Shown: positions 1-11,696 of the stretch, in pieces
Numbering within the stretch: position 1 is the first letter of the stretch
Layout: every line of letters begins with the position of its first letter
DNA from: Nemophila menziesii
Lineage: Eukaryota > Streptophyta > Magnoliopsida > Boraginales > Hydrophyllaceae
Direction: 5' to 3'
NCBI GenBank assembly: GCA_029959085.1
Contig: JARWIR010000001.1
Coordinates: 22,683,730 to 22,747,729 of the forward strand
Length of the DNA stretch: 64,000 bases
Translations under genes and position numbers: made by a program
Notes under the pieces: generated by a model
What the model was told of the DNA's origin: nothing
Seen by the model: the letters and a program-made list of their open reading frames with translations, nothing else
The model's database searches: none

Positions 1-330
1 GAATGTAAAAAAACTTTTCACTATCCCCTAAGATCATCAATCAGGGGGTCGACACATGGATTCCCGATTGGAAAAAGTCGAAAGATTGCAAAAAAATCTC
101 AGCTCCCATCAAGGGGCCGGCTAGTGGATTTTCGACATGAAAAAGTCGATAGAATGTAAAAAGAATTCCTAATTTCCTAAGATTATCAACTAGGGGTCGG
201 TCAATAGATTCCTGACATGAAAAGTTTATATAATGTAAACAATTTTTCCAGAATTTCTAAAATCATTGATAGGGGGTCGACCAATGCATTCCTGATCTAA
301 AAAAATGATAGAATGTAAAAAAAATCACAA
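1..330. repeat. Degenerate minisatellite, about 80-bp unit, four copies
   Basis: Units begin near 1, 80, 150 and 229, with a partial fifth at 310. Each opens with a word like GAATGTAAAAA and contains a GGGGTCG(A/G)C word followed by a GATTCC/TTCC-GA segment and an A-rich tail. Copies differ by many substitutions and indels, so the array is old. Such arrays are common between pol and the 3' LTR of plant Tat/Ogre-type Ty3/gypsy elements. Membership in such an element is an inference. Confidence 0.7.
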
Positions 331-584
331 GATCATTTTTGCATTGGCCTCATAAGGCAAAAGACCAACACAACTGAAAAAAAACCAGCTATGCTGGCAC
401 ACCGACCTTGAAGCCTTGATCAAGCCAAGAGGTCAATAAAAAAACTGCAGAATAGAAGCATGGACATTTATAAGACAGCAGGTACGACACAAACGTTATT
501 TGCACTAACCTTGGGGTATGCCCAAGCTACATGTCTTAAATGCATAAAAGTCTCATCATACCGGTGTAGTTTCAACGATCAAGG

Positions 585-835
585 AAAATTCCTTAAGATC
601 GACACAATCTCGGTAATTGAAAATTATGTAAGCCGGATATAGTCTCGGCAGTCAAAGAAAACTCTGCAAGACCAACACAGTCTCAGTAGTCAAATAAAAT
701 TTTGCAAAAGAAAAACAATCTTGACGATCAAGGAAAATTTTGTAAGACCGACACAATCTTGGTAGACAAAGATATTTTCCTCGACGGTCAAGAAAATTTT
801 ATAAGACCGGCGAGGTCCCGGTAAACAAAAGGAAC
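585..835. repeat. Degenerate minisatellite, about 48-bp unit
   Basis: Words of the type AAGACCGACACAATCT(C/T)GGTAG and TCAAGGAAAATTTTGTAAGACC recur about every 48 bp, five or so times. It is a different unit from the array at 1-330 but has a similar style and probably belongs to the same retroelement 3' region. The short ORF at 460-642 runs into this array and shows no recognisable protein. Confidence 0.65.
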
Positions 836-1900
836 TTTTAAGACAACAACATAACATTGGAAAGGCATAAAAATGGCTAAACTATGTCGCTATAAAAAGC
901 ACATCAAGCGACATAGTTGGCTAGGGTTTTTTCATTTTACAGGACATAATGTAGGTAAAGAACACGAAGCGTGACACTTGAAATAAAAGACCAACGGAGT
1001 CTCGACGCTTGAAAGAAAAGACCAACGAAGCATTGGCACTTGCAAAGCACGAGAAAGTATTGGCTTTGGTACGAAAAGGCATCGACAACAAGAAAGTTAG
1101 GTTCCATTGACTCAGTGGTCAGGGAGTTGGGTAAGAAAAAATAACTAACCATGCTGATTCAAGTTGCAAATATTTATTATATAATTAACACATGCAAACA
1201 AAAATATTTAACAAATCCTTTATATTCCTCAAAGCAAAGGGATATGATGTTTATAATTTTAGAGAACGATTCGTAAATAAATATAAATGAAAGAGAGAAC
1301 ATTCTCATTGAATAATGGTAAAAAAGTGTAAGGATTACAATAACAATGCAAGGTGTTATATATAAAGTCAATATGATGAGGTGGATGCTGAGGTGGAGTT
1401 AGTCAGCTTTGACTGGAGTCAAAACTTATCTCATGTGTTGTGTTATATTTGGTGGAGTTACTTATACACGTGGCGAAATCATGATGCTTGATCTCTTATT
1501 GGCTTGGACGGTTCAGATTTTAACTCCTCATCTGTCTTATATAAATACCCTCACTTCACGCCTTTGGTCTTCTCTCCTCTTTTCGCTTTTGACTTCGTCT
1601 CTTTGCTCTCTCGTCTCTTTCAGCAAGAAAACTAGGGTTTTGTATATTTATATTCTGTACTATAAAGAGTATCAATTAGAATAGAATAAATCAAGCAACC
1701 GGCTTGATTATTCAGTAGTATTTCTCAATTGTATTTTAGGCTTTCTTATTGAAGCGCTTGAAGGGTTCTATTCATGTATTACATCATGAGCTAGTATTAC
1801 AAGAAAAAAAATAATAAAAGGAAAAAATTATAAGAGATGTTTAAGTACACGGTATTCGCTGACTTTTCAAAGAAAAAAGAATAAAAAAACTTTACAGCAC
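836..1900 (+). other. LTR-like stretch with a TATA box; no gene
   Basis: No coding similarity is visible. A good plant TATA box, TATATAAATA, lies at 1538-1547 and is followed by a pyrimidine-rich leader (CTTCTCTCCTCTTTTCGC), which is the usual look of an LTR promoter and R region on the plus strand. A purine-rich stretch near 1120-1145 could be a polypurine tract. I could not pair it with a second LTR or place its ends, so this is a weak call. Confidence 0.35.
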
Positions 1901-2729
1901 TACATTAAAACGAAAAAAAATTCTGCTGCAAACTCCATGGCCTCACGAAGCTTGAAGTCAAAGATACAACTTCACCATAAATGGAGCTCGGTGGATCTCG
2001 CGCGAGATCGAGCTTGCATGCGCAAGGAAACCGCCGCCACCTCGGTGAAGAGAAGCTCCATGGTCGTCGGCAAAGTTTTGAGCTCGACTTCGTAGCTCCA
2101 GATTCGGCGATGAAGATGCTAACCTCTTCTCCGATCTGCTGGAGCTCCGTTCATCTCATTAGCCGCCAGCGAGTACAGAGCAGCAGCTCACCCTCCTTTT
2201 GAGCTCCAGCGATAAAGCCATTTTCTTCACGGATCTGCTGCATTCGTCACTTTGTTCAAAAGATTCGCCGGAATATCCACCAGCTTTGACAGAAGATCCA
2301 GAAGCAGAGCTCGAACTATAGTTTTCTTATGCATGCGAGTTTCGCGGTGGTTCGAGCGAAGCTATGGCCGCTCCGCGGTGGTTCAAGTATGGACACCTGA
2401 GGTTCGCGAACGGAAATCTCTGCTTGGTTCGTTGGAGGGAAGCAGCTTTTGGTTGTCATTTTTCATGAAAAATGTAGAGAAACAGGGTTACGGGAAAAGA
2501 GATGAGAGAGGAGAGAGAATGAGAGAATTGGAAATTTTTTAGGGTTTTAAAAAAATTCTGAACAAAAATGGTATATATAGAAAATAAAAAAAGAGAGGGT
2601 AAAATAGTAAATGGTAATCTAGGTCTATAGTGTTAATTCTTGGTTATGGCATTTAGTAATAAGAGGGGATTAGTGAGGTCTTGTTGGGTCTTAAGGGTGT
2701 ATCTTCAAAACCTTTTGGGTAATAATCTC
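1900..2729 (+). mobile_element. Partial MULE-like TIR element, copy 1 (right part)
   Basis: The right end (reverse complement GAGATTATTACCCAAAAGG) and the adjoining 150 bp match the right end of the element at 14394-15916: the same order of a GAGAGAGGAGAGAGA stretch, TTTAGGGTTTT, a GGCATTTAGTAA-AAGAGG word and AGGTCTTG. The GC-rich core at 1920-2450 also shares the word CACGAAGCTTGAA with copy 2. The two core ORFs (1981-2202 and 2252-2542) resemble no known protein and are probably not genes. The left inverted repeat and the tandem array seen in copies 2 and 3 are missing, so the left side is truncated and the start given is approximate. Confidence 0.6.
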
Positions 2730-3476
2730 ATTTTTAAACAATGGTAGCCCTTTTATAATTTGGTTTGAGAATTTTGAACTGTAAAAAATTAAAATGTTTG
2801 CCATATTGCCTTAAAAAATGGTTAGATTGATTATGAAATGCTTGTTTATTTGTTTAAGGGTTGTAATAATAGAAGTTTTTGTGACAAAAAACATTAATTG
2901 TATTTTTTTTTTTAGACTTTGAGAGATAAAACTTACATTTTTTTTAATAATCTAGTAAAAAATGAGTTTTTATGTAAAAGTACTTGTTAAGTGATTATAG
3001 CGTTAATAACAGAATTAAAAAATTGCATAAAAATCCCTGATTGATTCAGTTTTGAAACTTTGGGAGATTAAAAATTAAATTTTGTTCTATATTCAACTAA
3101 TATTTGTGATTTGTAATAAAAACAACTATTTTTTTAGAATTATAGAGATAAAATAAGAAATATAACCCCCTAATTAGCATAGCATTGTGATTTGGGAGTT
3201 AAAACTTTAATTTTTGTTCCAAAGTATAGTAGATTGATTATAGGGATAATAAAAGAACTATAAAATTGCATAAACCCTAGAATAAACTTTGTTTTGGGCT
3301 TTATACTTAATTTATTTTTGAAATAATGACTTTAAAATAAAAATATTATATAAAAAGTCCCTCAGTGATTCGTTTTTTGGGACCAAAATGCTTATAAAAT
3401 TTTTGATATTTTTTCCTTTAATTACATAAGAAGTTAATTTATATCATTTACTTTCCTTTACAGATTATAAACAACA
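2730..3476. other. AT-rich non-coding stretch upstream of an hAT remnant
   Basis: Strongly AT-rich, with phrases such as TTTGGGA(G/C) and AAAATTGCATAAA repeated loosely. There is no ORF of note. It probably includes the 5' untranslated part of the hAT transposase remnant that begins at 3477, but no terminal repeat was identified. Confidence 0.4.
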
Positions 3477-4260
3477 ATGGATACATCTAACACCATTGAT
3501 GTGGTTGATCTAGATGCAAACACTAAAGGTACTCAACCCCTCCCCTTCACAGTCACAAAGCAGTTACCAAGTTCCCTTTACAAAAAAGGAAAAAGTACAT
3601 ACTCCCGCAAATTGATGAGATTACTTTTCAAAAGTTTGGATAGATGGAAAGAAGTTTGGTGTTTGTAACTACTGTGATAAAAAGTATGTTGCTAAATCTG
3701 ATGATCATGGTACTAATAATTTAAACAAGAACATGCATCCTTTAAGTGCAAATAGATATCCAAAATACCTTTTTATTATCATCCAAACTCACCAGTCTAC
3801 TCTTGTTTTTCCATCCCAAGAGGATGGGGCTTTAAAAACTTATGTTTATTCACAAAATAGGGTTAAAGAGGCCCTAACTAAGATGGTCACACTTGATGAG
3901 ATGTCTTTTTGGGTTGTAGAGGGTTAGGGTTCAGGAATTTCTGTTTTTATATGCAACCACTTTTTAAAATTCCGTCTAGATGGCCGTTGCACGGAACATT
4001 GAAAAAATTTATGAACATCAAAAAACTCTTTTGAAAACTATTTAAAGGTAAACGTATAAATCTTACAACTGATACTTGGACTCTATCCAAAACCTAAACT
4101 AAATGGTTGTTACTGAACACTATATACATGACGATTGAGTCTTAAAAAAATGTATTACCAGTTTTGCCATGATTGAAAATTGTGGGTAAAAAAATTTAGT
4201 TTGTTTTAGTTCATCTAATATTGCGATTCTCAAGTATGGAGAATTTAGCTCATAATTAAA
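3477..4260 (+). pseudogene. hAT-superfamily transposase, N-terminal part, broken
   Basis: The first ATG has a good context (CAACAATGG). After a short variable N-terminus the reading shifts frame near 3655 into a BED-type zinc finger: GVCNYCDKKYVAKS followed by HGTNNLNKN. Further on come the hAT-typical stretches MVTLDEMSFWVVEG, then after an in-frame TAG GFRNF, then PSRW, and finally RINLTTDTW near 4050. This order is that of the plant DAYSLEEPER/RICESLEEPER-like hAT transposases, which run to roughly 600-700 residues. Only the first third is present, with at least one frameshift and several stops, and the catalytic centre and C-terminal dimerisation domain are absent. It is a dead fragment. 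Confidence 0.8.
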
Positions 4261-5040
4261 TGAAAAAAATATAAAACTAATGAAATACATAATTCCTAAA
4301 TTAAATTAAAACTGAAAAAAAAAACCTAAGGGTTGGAATGATTGGTTGTTGTTGGAGGAGAAAGGTCTTCTCTAGCTTCTGTCTTTTCGCTTCCAAGTGC
4401 TTCTACTTTGCCTTTTTTTCAAAATAAGTTTTAAAATTAAGCGTACTGAATTATGAGATTTAAGGAGCTTTTTATAGTGCTTAAAATGGGATTAGGCTCA
4501 TGGTTTGTTTAATTAAAAGATAATGGCCCAAATCTGTTTTATATTCTCGCATCTGTTGTACACATTTCAGTAAAACATGTGTAACTTTCAATGTCGGAAG
4601 TCCAAATCATCTAAAACCACTTCTAAAATTTCATTACCTCAGAGGGGCATCTTTTTCATTTGAACCACAAAGTCAAATTCTGCACGGTTTGGGCTCAAGA
4701 AGGGCTAGAAGTGACGACTTCCCAGTTTCTAATGCTCTTCCACCTTCACTAAAGTGATGTCTTTAACTCTTTTAACACTTCCTTTTGATCTTGGACTTTT
4801 AACTTCACTTATTCTCTTCATCTTAATGCCTCCTAGCATCCATGTACCTAAGAACTTTACACTAAACAAGAAAATTAACGCAAAAAAACTCTAAAAGTAA
4901 CAATAAGTATAAAACAAAGGAAGAAAGTGCATTATTGCAAATTACGCTAATAAATGCAATAACGAAGTCCAATTTCTACCTAAAATGATGTATCCTAAAA
5001 GGATTTATCTATCATAAACAGGGAGACATCGGAATCTAAT
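4261..5040. other. Gene-free repeat-like stretch
   Basis: No ORF or RNA gene is visible. The stretch near 4980-5030 (words CCTAAAATGATGT and AGGGAGAC) resembles 25890-25950, where ACCTAAAATGATGTCTCC and AGGGAGACGTC occur in the same order. Both are probably fragments of one dispersed element family, but its class is unknown. Confidence 0.4.
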
Positions 5041-6235
5041 AACTTTCTGCCATAATTTTTTTTTCTAAAACCTATGGATATAAAGACAATTAACTTATTA
5101 TTTTTATTTGGTAAACGGTTCCATTAATTTGTAATAAACTGTACTCTATACACAATACAATATATACGTAGGAACGAAAGGTTAAGGTAGTATACATCTA
5201 CTCGCCAGTTAATGTTTTAATGAGTTACAATTTATATCCCACTATCATTTATGAAGGCATGATGATAGTACATAACAAATAAAATAAAAAAAGAGCACAA
5301 CTTAATCTCCTTAATAGTCACCTTCTACGAAGGTATAACTTATCTCATAATAAGACGATTTCTTACTCGCCAAATGTGGTAAACTGTAACCGTAAAAGTA
5401 ATTCTTTACGTTATTTAATTTTCCCGGATATTAAATTTCTTAAGTTAGTTGAGTGAGTTCAAGATAGTGTTAATTTCTTTTTCACTTTTCAACCATTTTC
5501 TCACCTCATTCTAAATGTCTTTAGCAAAAGCACATTCAAAAAATAAATGATTATTCGAAATCCTTATCACACAATTCACATAATAGATCCAACTCAATAT
5601 ACACAATTCTATCTTTTGTTCCAAATCTAGTTTGTATCATCATCCAAATAATGATTGTATGCTTAGTAACACGCATATCCCACACTATATTTGCCAAGTT
5701 TTCAAAAAAATATCGGCAACGGTAAGCATTATAATGTTATTCAATAAAGCATAGTAGTCACCACTAGAAAGGTCATTTGTGGTGGAAAGATCATTGGCGG
5801 TTAAAACCCATCGAGGTAATATTTTTTTTATCTTTCACATTTACAAATGAAGTTCTAATCTTATTCTTTAACTCCCAAATTTGTTTCAAAAGCCGTGAGT
5901 CCATTTTCTTCACTTGCCACCAAAATCTCTATATTTTTAAATATTCTGCGTGCATCCGTTTTACTTAAAATGATTTTTTTCTTTTACTTATATCTAATTT
6001 CATTTTTTTATAAAGGTCATTCCTTGAGCACTTGATATAGAGTTCAACTATCTTCACCTTTAATAAATTTGGGGCGGTGATTTTGAGATAGAGTCATTCT
6101 TGATCAAGAGTTCTTTTCCAAATTTTTTTTATTAAAAAGAAAAGACATTTTCAAAAAGTACAAGTTTGAACATCTAATAAAACACGTGAAGTTTCTAAAT
6201 GCTTTTCTAGTTCTCTTTTTAAATTTTTTGAAAGC
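5040..6235 (-). pseudogene. LINE (non-LTR) 3' fragment with zf-RVT-like motif
   Basis: Read on the minus strand, the region encodes pieces typical of the C-terminal part of plant L1-like ORF2. Near 5570-5500 is LLCELCDKDFE followed after a stop by FIFECAFAKDI, the zinc-ribbon-like zf-RVT motif. Near 5860-5900 is a stretch MDSRLLKQIWELKNKIRTS. Frames are broken repeatedly. Endonuclease and catalytic RT are not seen. The 3' poly(A) could not be placed. Confidence 0.55.
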
Positions 6236-6259
6236 TCAACTTTCTCTTTTATAGAAAGC

Positions 6260-6839
6260 ATGGTTCTAAAAGGCGCTAGGCGGTACTAGGGCGGTCGACC
6301 ACCTTCGAGCGCCTAGATGGTTAGGCGGCCTATTAATCGGAATTTAGGCGGTTTTTGCCTAGGCGGTTTTTCTATTAATTTATATTAAATATATATGACT
6401 AATATAATAATCCGAATAACATTTACATCTTAATATATTTAAAGTAAATCAATTTAACATAAATATCATATATTTTATAATAAAATAATAACAATTCATT
6501 ATTATTCAACTAAAAATGTCAAATTCAAGAATTCTAAACTTGAAATTAAAAAAATCCTACATTCTTAATTTTCTCGCGCGTTCAAACTCTAATCTAAGTA
6601 GTTTTTCTTTATATTTTTCTTATGTGTTGGGTTAGATTAGATCGGATTACTTATTTATGGGCTAGCATGCTAGGTAGTGTTCACGTTAGGCAACCCATTA
6701 ATCTAATTGGTAGTTTATTAATTAGATTATGCGTAGACGAACCTTCGAGCCACCTTCGAGAGAAATTCTAGGCGGATCGCACCTTGGAACGCCTAAGCGG
6801 AGCGCCTAGTCGGCTAGGCGGCCTTGTTTTAGAACACTG
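6260..6839. mobile_element. hAT-like MITE, 580 bp
   Basis: The ends form an imperfect terminal inverted repeat: ATGGTTCTAAAAGGCG at the left, CAGTGTTCTAAAACAAGG on the reverse complement at the right. Both ends are followed by subterminal GGCGCCTAGGCGG-type words. The flanks carry a perfect direct repeat ATAGAAAGC (6251-6259 and 6840-6848), the target-site duplication. It inserted at the edge of the LINE fragment on its left. It has no coding capacity. A second member of the family sits at 50938-51395. Confidence 0.85.
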
Positions 6840-6848
6840 ATAGAAAGC

Positions 6849-8041
6849 AACAAATCTTTGAATTTAGAGTTAATTGTATTTTGAAAATTTTCAACGTTAT
6901 GTAACAAAAAAGAAGGGTTAGAGCCTTAGAGGTCACCTCATCAAATTCATTAATTCATTAAAGGTAGGACCATTTGAGATATGATTATCCCTTCTTTGGT
7001 GCTCTGCATATATTTTTTTCTCTCCTTAAGTGACTACTAGAACAACATATTCTTGTGAATCAAGTGAGTAGTCACTTCCTTGTAGACATGAATAATTTAT
7101 GTCATTGTTTTGACAATGCTTTCAGAGTGAATCACATCCATATTCTTTTTGTAAATGATAAAATTGAACTACAAGCAACTAAGGATTAGTAGCACTTGTT
7201 TCTATCAATTTGTTAGATTCCATATTGTAATAAACTCTAGTGTAATTAAGTACAATCAATATTTGAGCTAGGCACTAATACCAATTAAAACCTTAATAAA
7301 GTTTTGTAGAAGGTGGTGAATAGGACAAATACAGAAATAAAAAATCTAACAAGGATCAGATCACTAGATATTAACTAAGGGTCCAATCTTATAGGACTTT
7401 AGTTAGAGTGGCTTACATAAACACATATAATTAGGATTATAAGAGTGTACCCACCCATTTAATCCTCAAACTGCCTGAAGAGCATCCTTGGTCAATGTAA
7501 TCAACCCTCACTCAAAACAATAAAATGCATTATCCTCTCATGCAGCGCAAAAGCACTATATCACCCCCTCTCATCTATCAATGAGAATCATCGCATTATC
7601 CTCATATCATATCAAGTGAGTCTCACTCTCATATCATATCAAATGAGTATCACCCAATGGTTGTCCATACACACCAAATTATAGCCTTCGAACGGTAATC
7701 AGTAAGCATCAACAAGGTCCTCCCCGAATGGCAAGCAACTTCCTCACAACCCAACAATTATGCTTGGAGTATATGTTAATCCTTGCTTACTAAGAACACA
7801 AGTATTCACATAAGAATGCAAATTCATGACATTGCTAATTCAGCTAAGAAGATTGTGATCTACCAAGAAAGAAATAAAGGGCTGATTAAATTAAAGAACT
7901 TCATTTCTTTTAAAGAACAACTACACCATGATTTGAGGAAATAAAATGTTGATCTATCTAGAGGAAAAAAAAAACATACCACTCTCCATATCATATTACA
8001 ATTTAGTAGAAATTGACAAATACTAGTTAAAGAGAATTCGT
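6849..8041. other. Gene-free stretch downstream of LIL3
   Basis: No ORF or RNA gene. A stretch at 7590-7660 repeats the words TCATATCATATCAA(G/A)TGAGT and TCTCACTC twice. The last 100-200 bp before 8041 should contain the 3' UTR of the LIL3 gene (minus strand); no exact polyadenylation site was assigned. Confidence 0.4.
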
Positions 8042-9154
8042 CTATTCCTTCTTGGACGTGGTTGAAGTCTCTTCTTTCCAAGTTGCCTGCCACTGCTTAT
8101 CATAGAAAGTCGTCTCATCAAGCAATTGTTTAAGGTTGTCTATGTCCTCATTCTTGCGGATCAGAAGCACTCCTGCTACAGCTACAAACAAAAGTGTTTT
8201 GCAGAAGAAGTTTCCCATTTGATCAACAAGACCAACTCCAGTTAAACTATCCACAAAGTAAGCCATAAAGAAACCAATCATCGCAGCACGCCCTGAATAA
8301 AAGTTATATAATCTTAGTAAATCAATTGTTTTGATCTTGATCTATTAATTATACGCATTCATTAGGAATGCAAAAAGAACATAGTAAAGCAAACCGTTAA
8401 GCAATTCAGCTTCGGGGAGATGGAACCTCTTGATCCATGCCCACCAAGGAACAATGGAGGTGTCGAAAAGAACAGGTTCATCATTATTTGATGATTCTGG
8501 ATTATCTTGTAGCCATTTTCTCCTCCTAGCTTCTGCAAAGGATTAGCTAAATATTAACGGAAGCCTCTTCTCACGGATCTAAACAAGGATTAGTGTTCGC
8601 AAATATCAAAACATACTTTATATATAATTCAAGATCAATTATTTCTAATTTAACAGTTGGAAAATATATTAATCCCATAAAAAGATTAAAGAAATACTGG
8701 AGAAAAGTTAATTTAAAGGTTACTTACCAGCATCTATAACAGCATCCCAATCGGGTTTTCCATCTTTCTGAAACTGTGTCAAGTCCCATGTTCCATTTAT
8801 CCATTTTGGGTTTTCAAATTTAATCAAGGTCTCCCCCTGCACCGCCTCTGCCCCTGCTGTCACAGCCGCTGGTGGTGGTGGTGGTGGTACGGAACCATTT
8901 GATTCGGAGGAGTCTTCTTTTACTTCAGGCGCTTCAGGCGTAGGAGGAGTTTCATCATCCACAACGGCGGCGGCAGCTGGTGTTGAGGAGCCATTATCAG
9001 TGGTGGCAGAGGTGGAAATATATAAGAGGTTGTGAGAGTTCTTGGTTTTTAAGGAGAGATGATAAGGTTTGTATGATAAGTGTGTCTTTGCATGTGAGAT
9101 TGATGGGACAGAGTGAGCTAAAGGAGCTGAGTACAAGGCTGCTATGGAGGACAT
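8042..9154 (-). CDS. LIL3: Light-harvesting-complex-like protein 3, chloroplastic
   Basis: Three exons on the minus strand: 9154-8728, 8532-8395 and 8292-8042, joined at GT..AG sites in frame to give 271 residues. Arabidopsis LIL3 is similar in length. Residues 1 to about 45 are Ser/Thr-rich and look like a chloroplast transit peptide. An Ala/Pro-rich acidic linker with six prolines follows. The conserved core starts at [14 protein letters not shown]. Exon 2 holds the PWWAWIKR and [10 protein letters not shown] stretches. Exon 3 opens with [18 protein letters not shown], the LHC chlorophyll-binding motif and first membrane helix (about 185-207); a second helix spans about 216-233. In the family, LIL3 sits in thylakoids, binds pigment and anchors geranylgeranyl reductase, supplying phytyl chains for chlorophyll and tocopherol. 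The gene looks intact. The symbol comes from motif recognition, not from a search. Confidence 0.95.
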
Positions 9155-9272
9155 TGTGGTGGTGCCGGTGAGGAGTCAAGAGAAGAGTGATATTTTGGTC
9201 TATCCACAACCGCAGATTGGGTTGGGGAAGTGGGTGTGAATGTAACTCTTCGCTTGGCCTTTTCAATAGGAG

Positions 9273-9279
9273 ATATATA
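9273..9279 (-). promoter_or_regulatory. Candidate TATA box of LIL3
   Basis: On the minus strand the sequence reads GTATATATCT, about 120 bp upstream of the LIL3 start codon. This is a normal distance for a plant TATA box with a short leader. It is placed by eye only. Confidence 0.45.
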
Positions 9280-10069
9280 CAGTAATAGTACTATCACTAT
9301 GTATTACAATAGTCAAAATTGTTGTCTTATTCATCTACTTTTTTCTAGTAATAATCATTTTCACTTTTTAATTAGTAGAAGATCATTCTTCTAACAATCT
9401 TTTTCATCTCTCTTTAACACTTCTTCTAATAATCTTTATATGGTAAACTGTCATAATTATTTCTTAAGTGAGCACTTGTATTTCGTGACATAAGTAGTCT
9501 CTTTCTTTTATTTCAATCACTTAAATTTTTGAAATTACCATTTACTAGATGTGTAGTGTTTTAATTGAATAGCTTGAATGAATATTCTAATCAATAAAAT
9601 AACTATCGATCTTCATAATAATTTTGTTTTTTTAAAATACATCTTAAAACTATTTTAATATAAACTTGGATAAAATTTAATTTTAAAATCTTTTACATGG
9701 TACTCTTATATGCATGCAGCTTAGGTGAACCAAAGTATAATAATCAACAGAATACAGTTGTGCCTAATTTATAACATAGCTACTTCTGCAGAAATGTGTA
9801 CGAAGTTGATTAGTCATTAAACATACCATTATGTACATTAATGGCGTTATCTACTCTATATGCGATAACTCTAGGTGGCAAAATCTTTAGTCATCCACTG
9901 CTCTATTCTTTATTGCCAAAAACACTTCACAAGTCCTCCCCTAACTAGTTCATCAGATTTCAACTAAATATAAAAAAAATATCCAAACAACCCTCTCTTT
10001 ATTATCTTATTACAGTAAAAATACCAAAATTAAAACAAAACCCCTATTAAGTTTCGAGATTCTACCTTT
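9280..10069. other. Upstream region of LIL3, no gene
   Basis: AT-rich, no ORF. It holds the distal LIL3 promoter on the minus strand. No terminal repeats or tandem repeats were seen. Confidence 0.4.
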
Positions 10070-10365
10070 CCTCTCCATCCCTTTCTCTTCTTTCCTTCTT
10101 TCTTCTTCATTTCTTGTACCGATCAAAACCCACCACCATTATATACCACCACAACATTCTCCACCATCTCAGCCTCTCTCCTGCACAATAAAACTGGTGC
10201 TCGTGGACCATCTCTCCACCGCCGTAGATCTGCACAAGAAAGACACCGCCACCAGTGGACTATCTCTTCACCACCGCAAATCTGCACAAGAAAAACGCAG
10301 CGCAAGAAACTCTTCCCACTGCTGCTATGCTGCACAAGAAAAACTGTCGCCTTCGTGGGTAAAAA
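10070..10365 (+). other. GC-richer island with a 52-bp direct repeat
   Basis: A pyrimidine-rich run (TTCCTTCTTTCTTCTTC) leads into a GC-richer block with codon-like texture, ending at a possible splice donor (GGGTAAAAAT near 10358). Within it, 10203-10254 and 10255-10305 are imperfect tandem copies, each opening with GTGGAC(C/T)ATCTCT and containing ATCTGCACAAGAAA. No known protein is recognisable in the ORF at 10197-10499. In style it resembles the cores of the MULE-like elements at 14.4 and 24.1 kb, but no TIR was found here. Confidence 0.35.
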
Positions 10366-11400
10366 TTGATTTATTTTTAACTAAGTCTCATTGTTTTTCA
10401 ACGTTTACATTTTCTTTCCTTTTTTTAAGCGATATGTTTTTTATAAGTATGTTTTCAAGAATGCGTGGATGGAACCATTTGTTGTTACCCGAGTGGTGAC
10501 GGCAAAATTAATATAGACCTTCGAGAGATCAAAGGCTTCGAATTGTGGATATTCATAGCCTCACTCAGGGAAGGCTACATAATCAAGAAATAATGGAGGT
10601 AACACGTCAAACTTTAAATGACGTTAAATGAAATTGCTCTTGGAATATATAGTGTTTTATATGTCCAAGTAAAGCAAGAAATTGAGTTTGAGGTGATTTA
10701 TGGGAGTTTTGTGAGAAAAACAGACGCTAGCTGCGGTATATCGCACTCTTCCCGTAATGCACCGCAGCCCGTCAATTTGTGCCCACTACACGCCACACTC
10801 GATCAAACAAAAACATTTGAGCTGATACACGATACGCGCGGGATTACCGCACACCAATCGCAGTATACCCCATCTTGAGACGAAGCGTAACGAGAAATTG
10901 AACATGATATGTATCGCGAGATACAACCATGCTCACGATATATCACAGTATGAGAGTTAGAGAGTTGGACTAGTCAAGCAACACCTACAATATACCGCAA
11001 GGTAACTGCGGTGCTCCGCACGAGGACGAAAAGAAAAAGTAAACCTTAAGCCTTCTTTTGACCTAGATGTCAGCTCTTCTTCCTCTGCCACCCAAACTCC
11101 ATTGAATATCAATCCAAAGCTTCGCCTCAGATCCAAACACTACCAAAACACCAAAACTTCATAGCTAGAATTATCCTTACATCATTCCACACCAAAATTA
11201 AACACCCATATCATGCCATAACTCCTAGAAATGAAGATTCAAGTCCAAAATATTTTGAAATCCTTTTCCAAAATTCTTGAATCCTTCTCACCAATTACAT
11301 AACCATCTTACCCACATAGAAACACATTTCCTAACACTTTTTCCAACTCAAATTTCACCTATGGTGTAATTTTGAGCTGGAGGTCTTGGGAGATGACGCG
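10366..11400. other. LTR-like repeat sequence
   Basis: The stretch 10720-11020 has several GCGGTATA(T/C)CGCA-like words (TGCGGTATATCGCA, GATATATCACAGTA, ATACCGCAAGGTAACTGCGGTG). This texture is familiar from LTRs of plant Ty3/gypsy elements, which is a general recollection and not a search result. There is no coding sequence. LTR ends were not located. Confidence 0.35.
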
Positions 11401-11696
11401 TAAAACGAGGACATACATATTGTGAGAAAGATGAGTAAAGATCAACGCAAACAAGTGGGTAAGGAGTAGAGGAAATTGGAAGGGTAATGAATGTTTATAG
11501 AGTTGAATGATTGGGATGGATCCATTAGAGGAAGAGTAAGGATGAATCTAAAACGAGGACATACATATTGTGAGAAAGATGAGTAAAGATCAACGCAAAC
11601 AAGTGGGTAAGGAGTAGAGGAAATTGGAAGGGTAACGAATGTTTATAGAGTTGAATGACTGGGATGGATCCATTAGAGGAAGAGTAAGGATGAATC
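11401..11696. repeat. Tandem duplication of 148 bp
   Basis: 11401-11548 and 11549-11696 are near-identical head-to-tail copies, each opening with TAAAACGAGGACATACATAT and closing with AGTAAGGATGAATC. Only a few substitutions separate them (for example AATGAATG against AACGAATG), so the duplication is recent compared with its surroundings. Confidence 0.9.
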
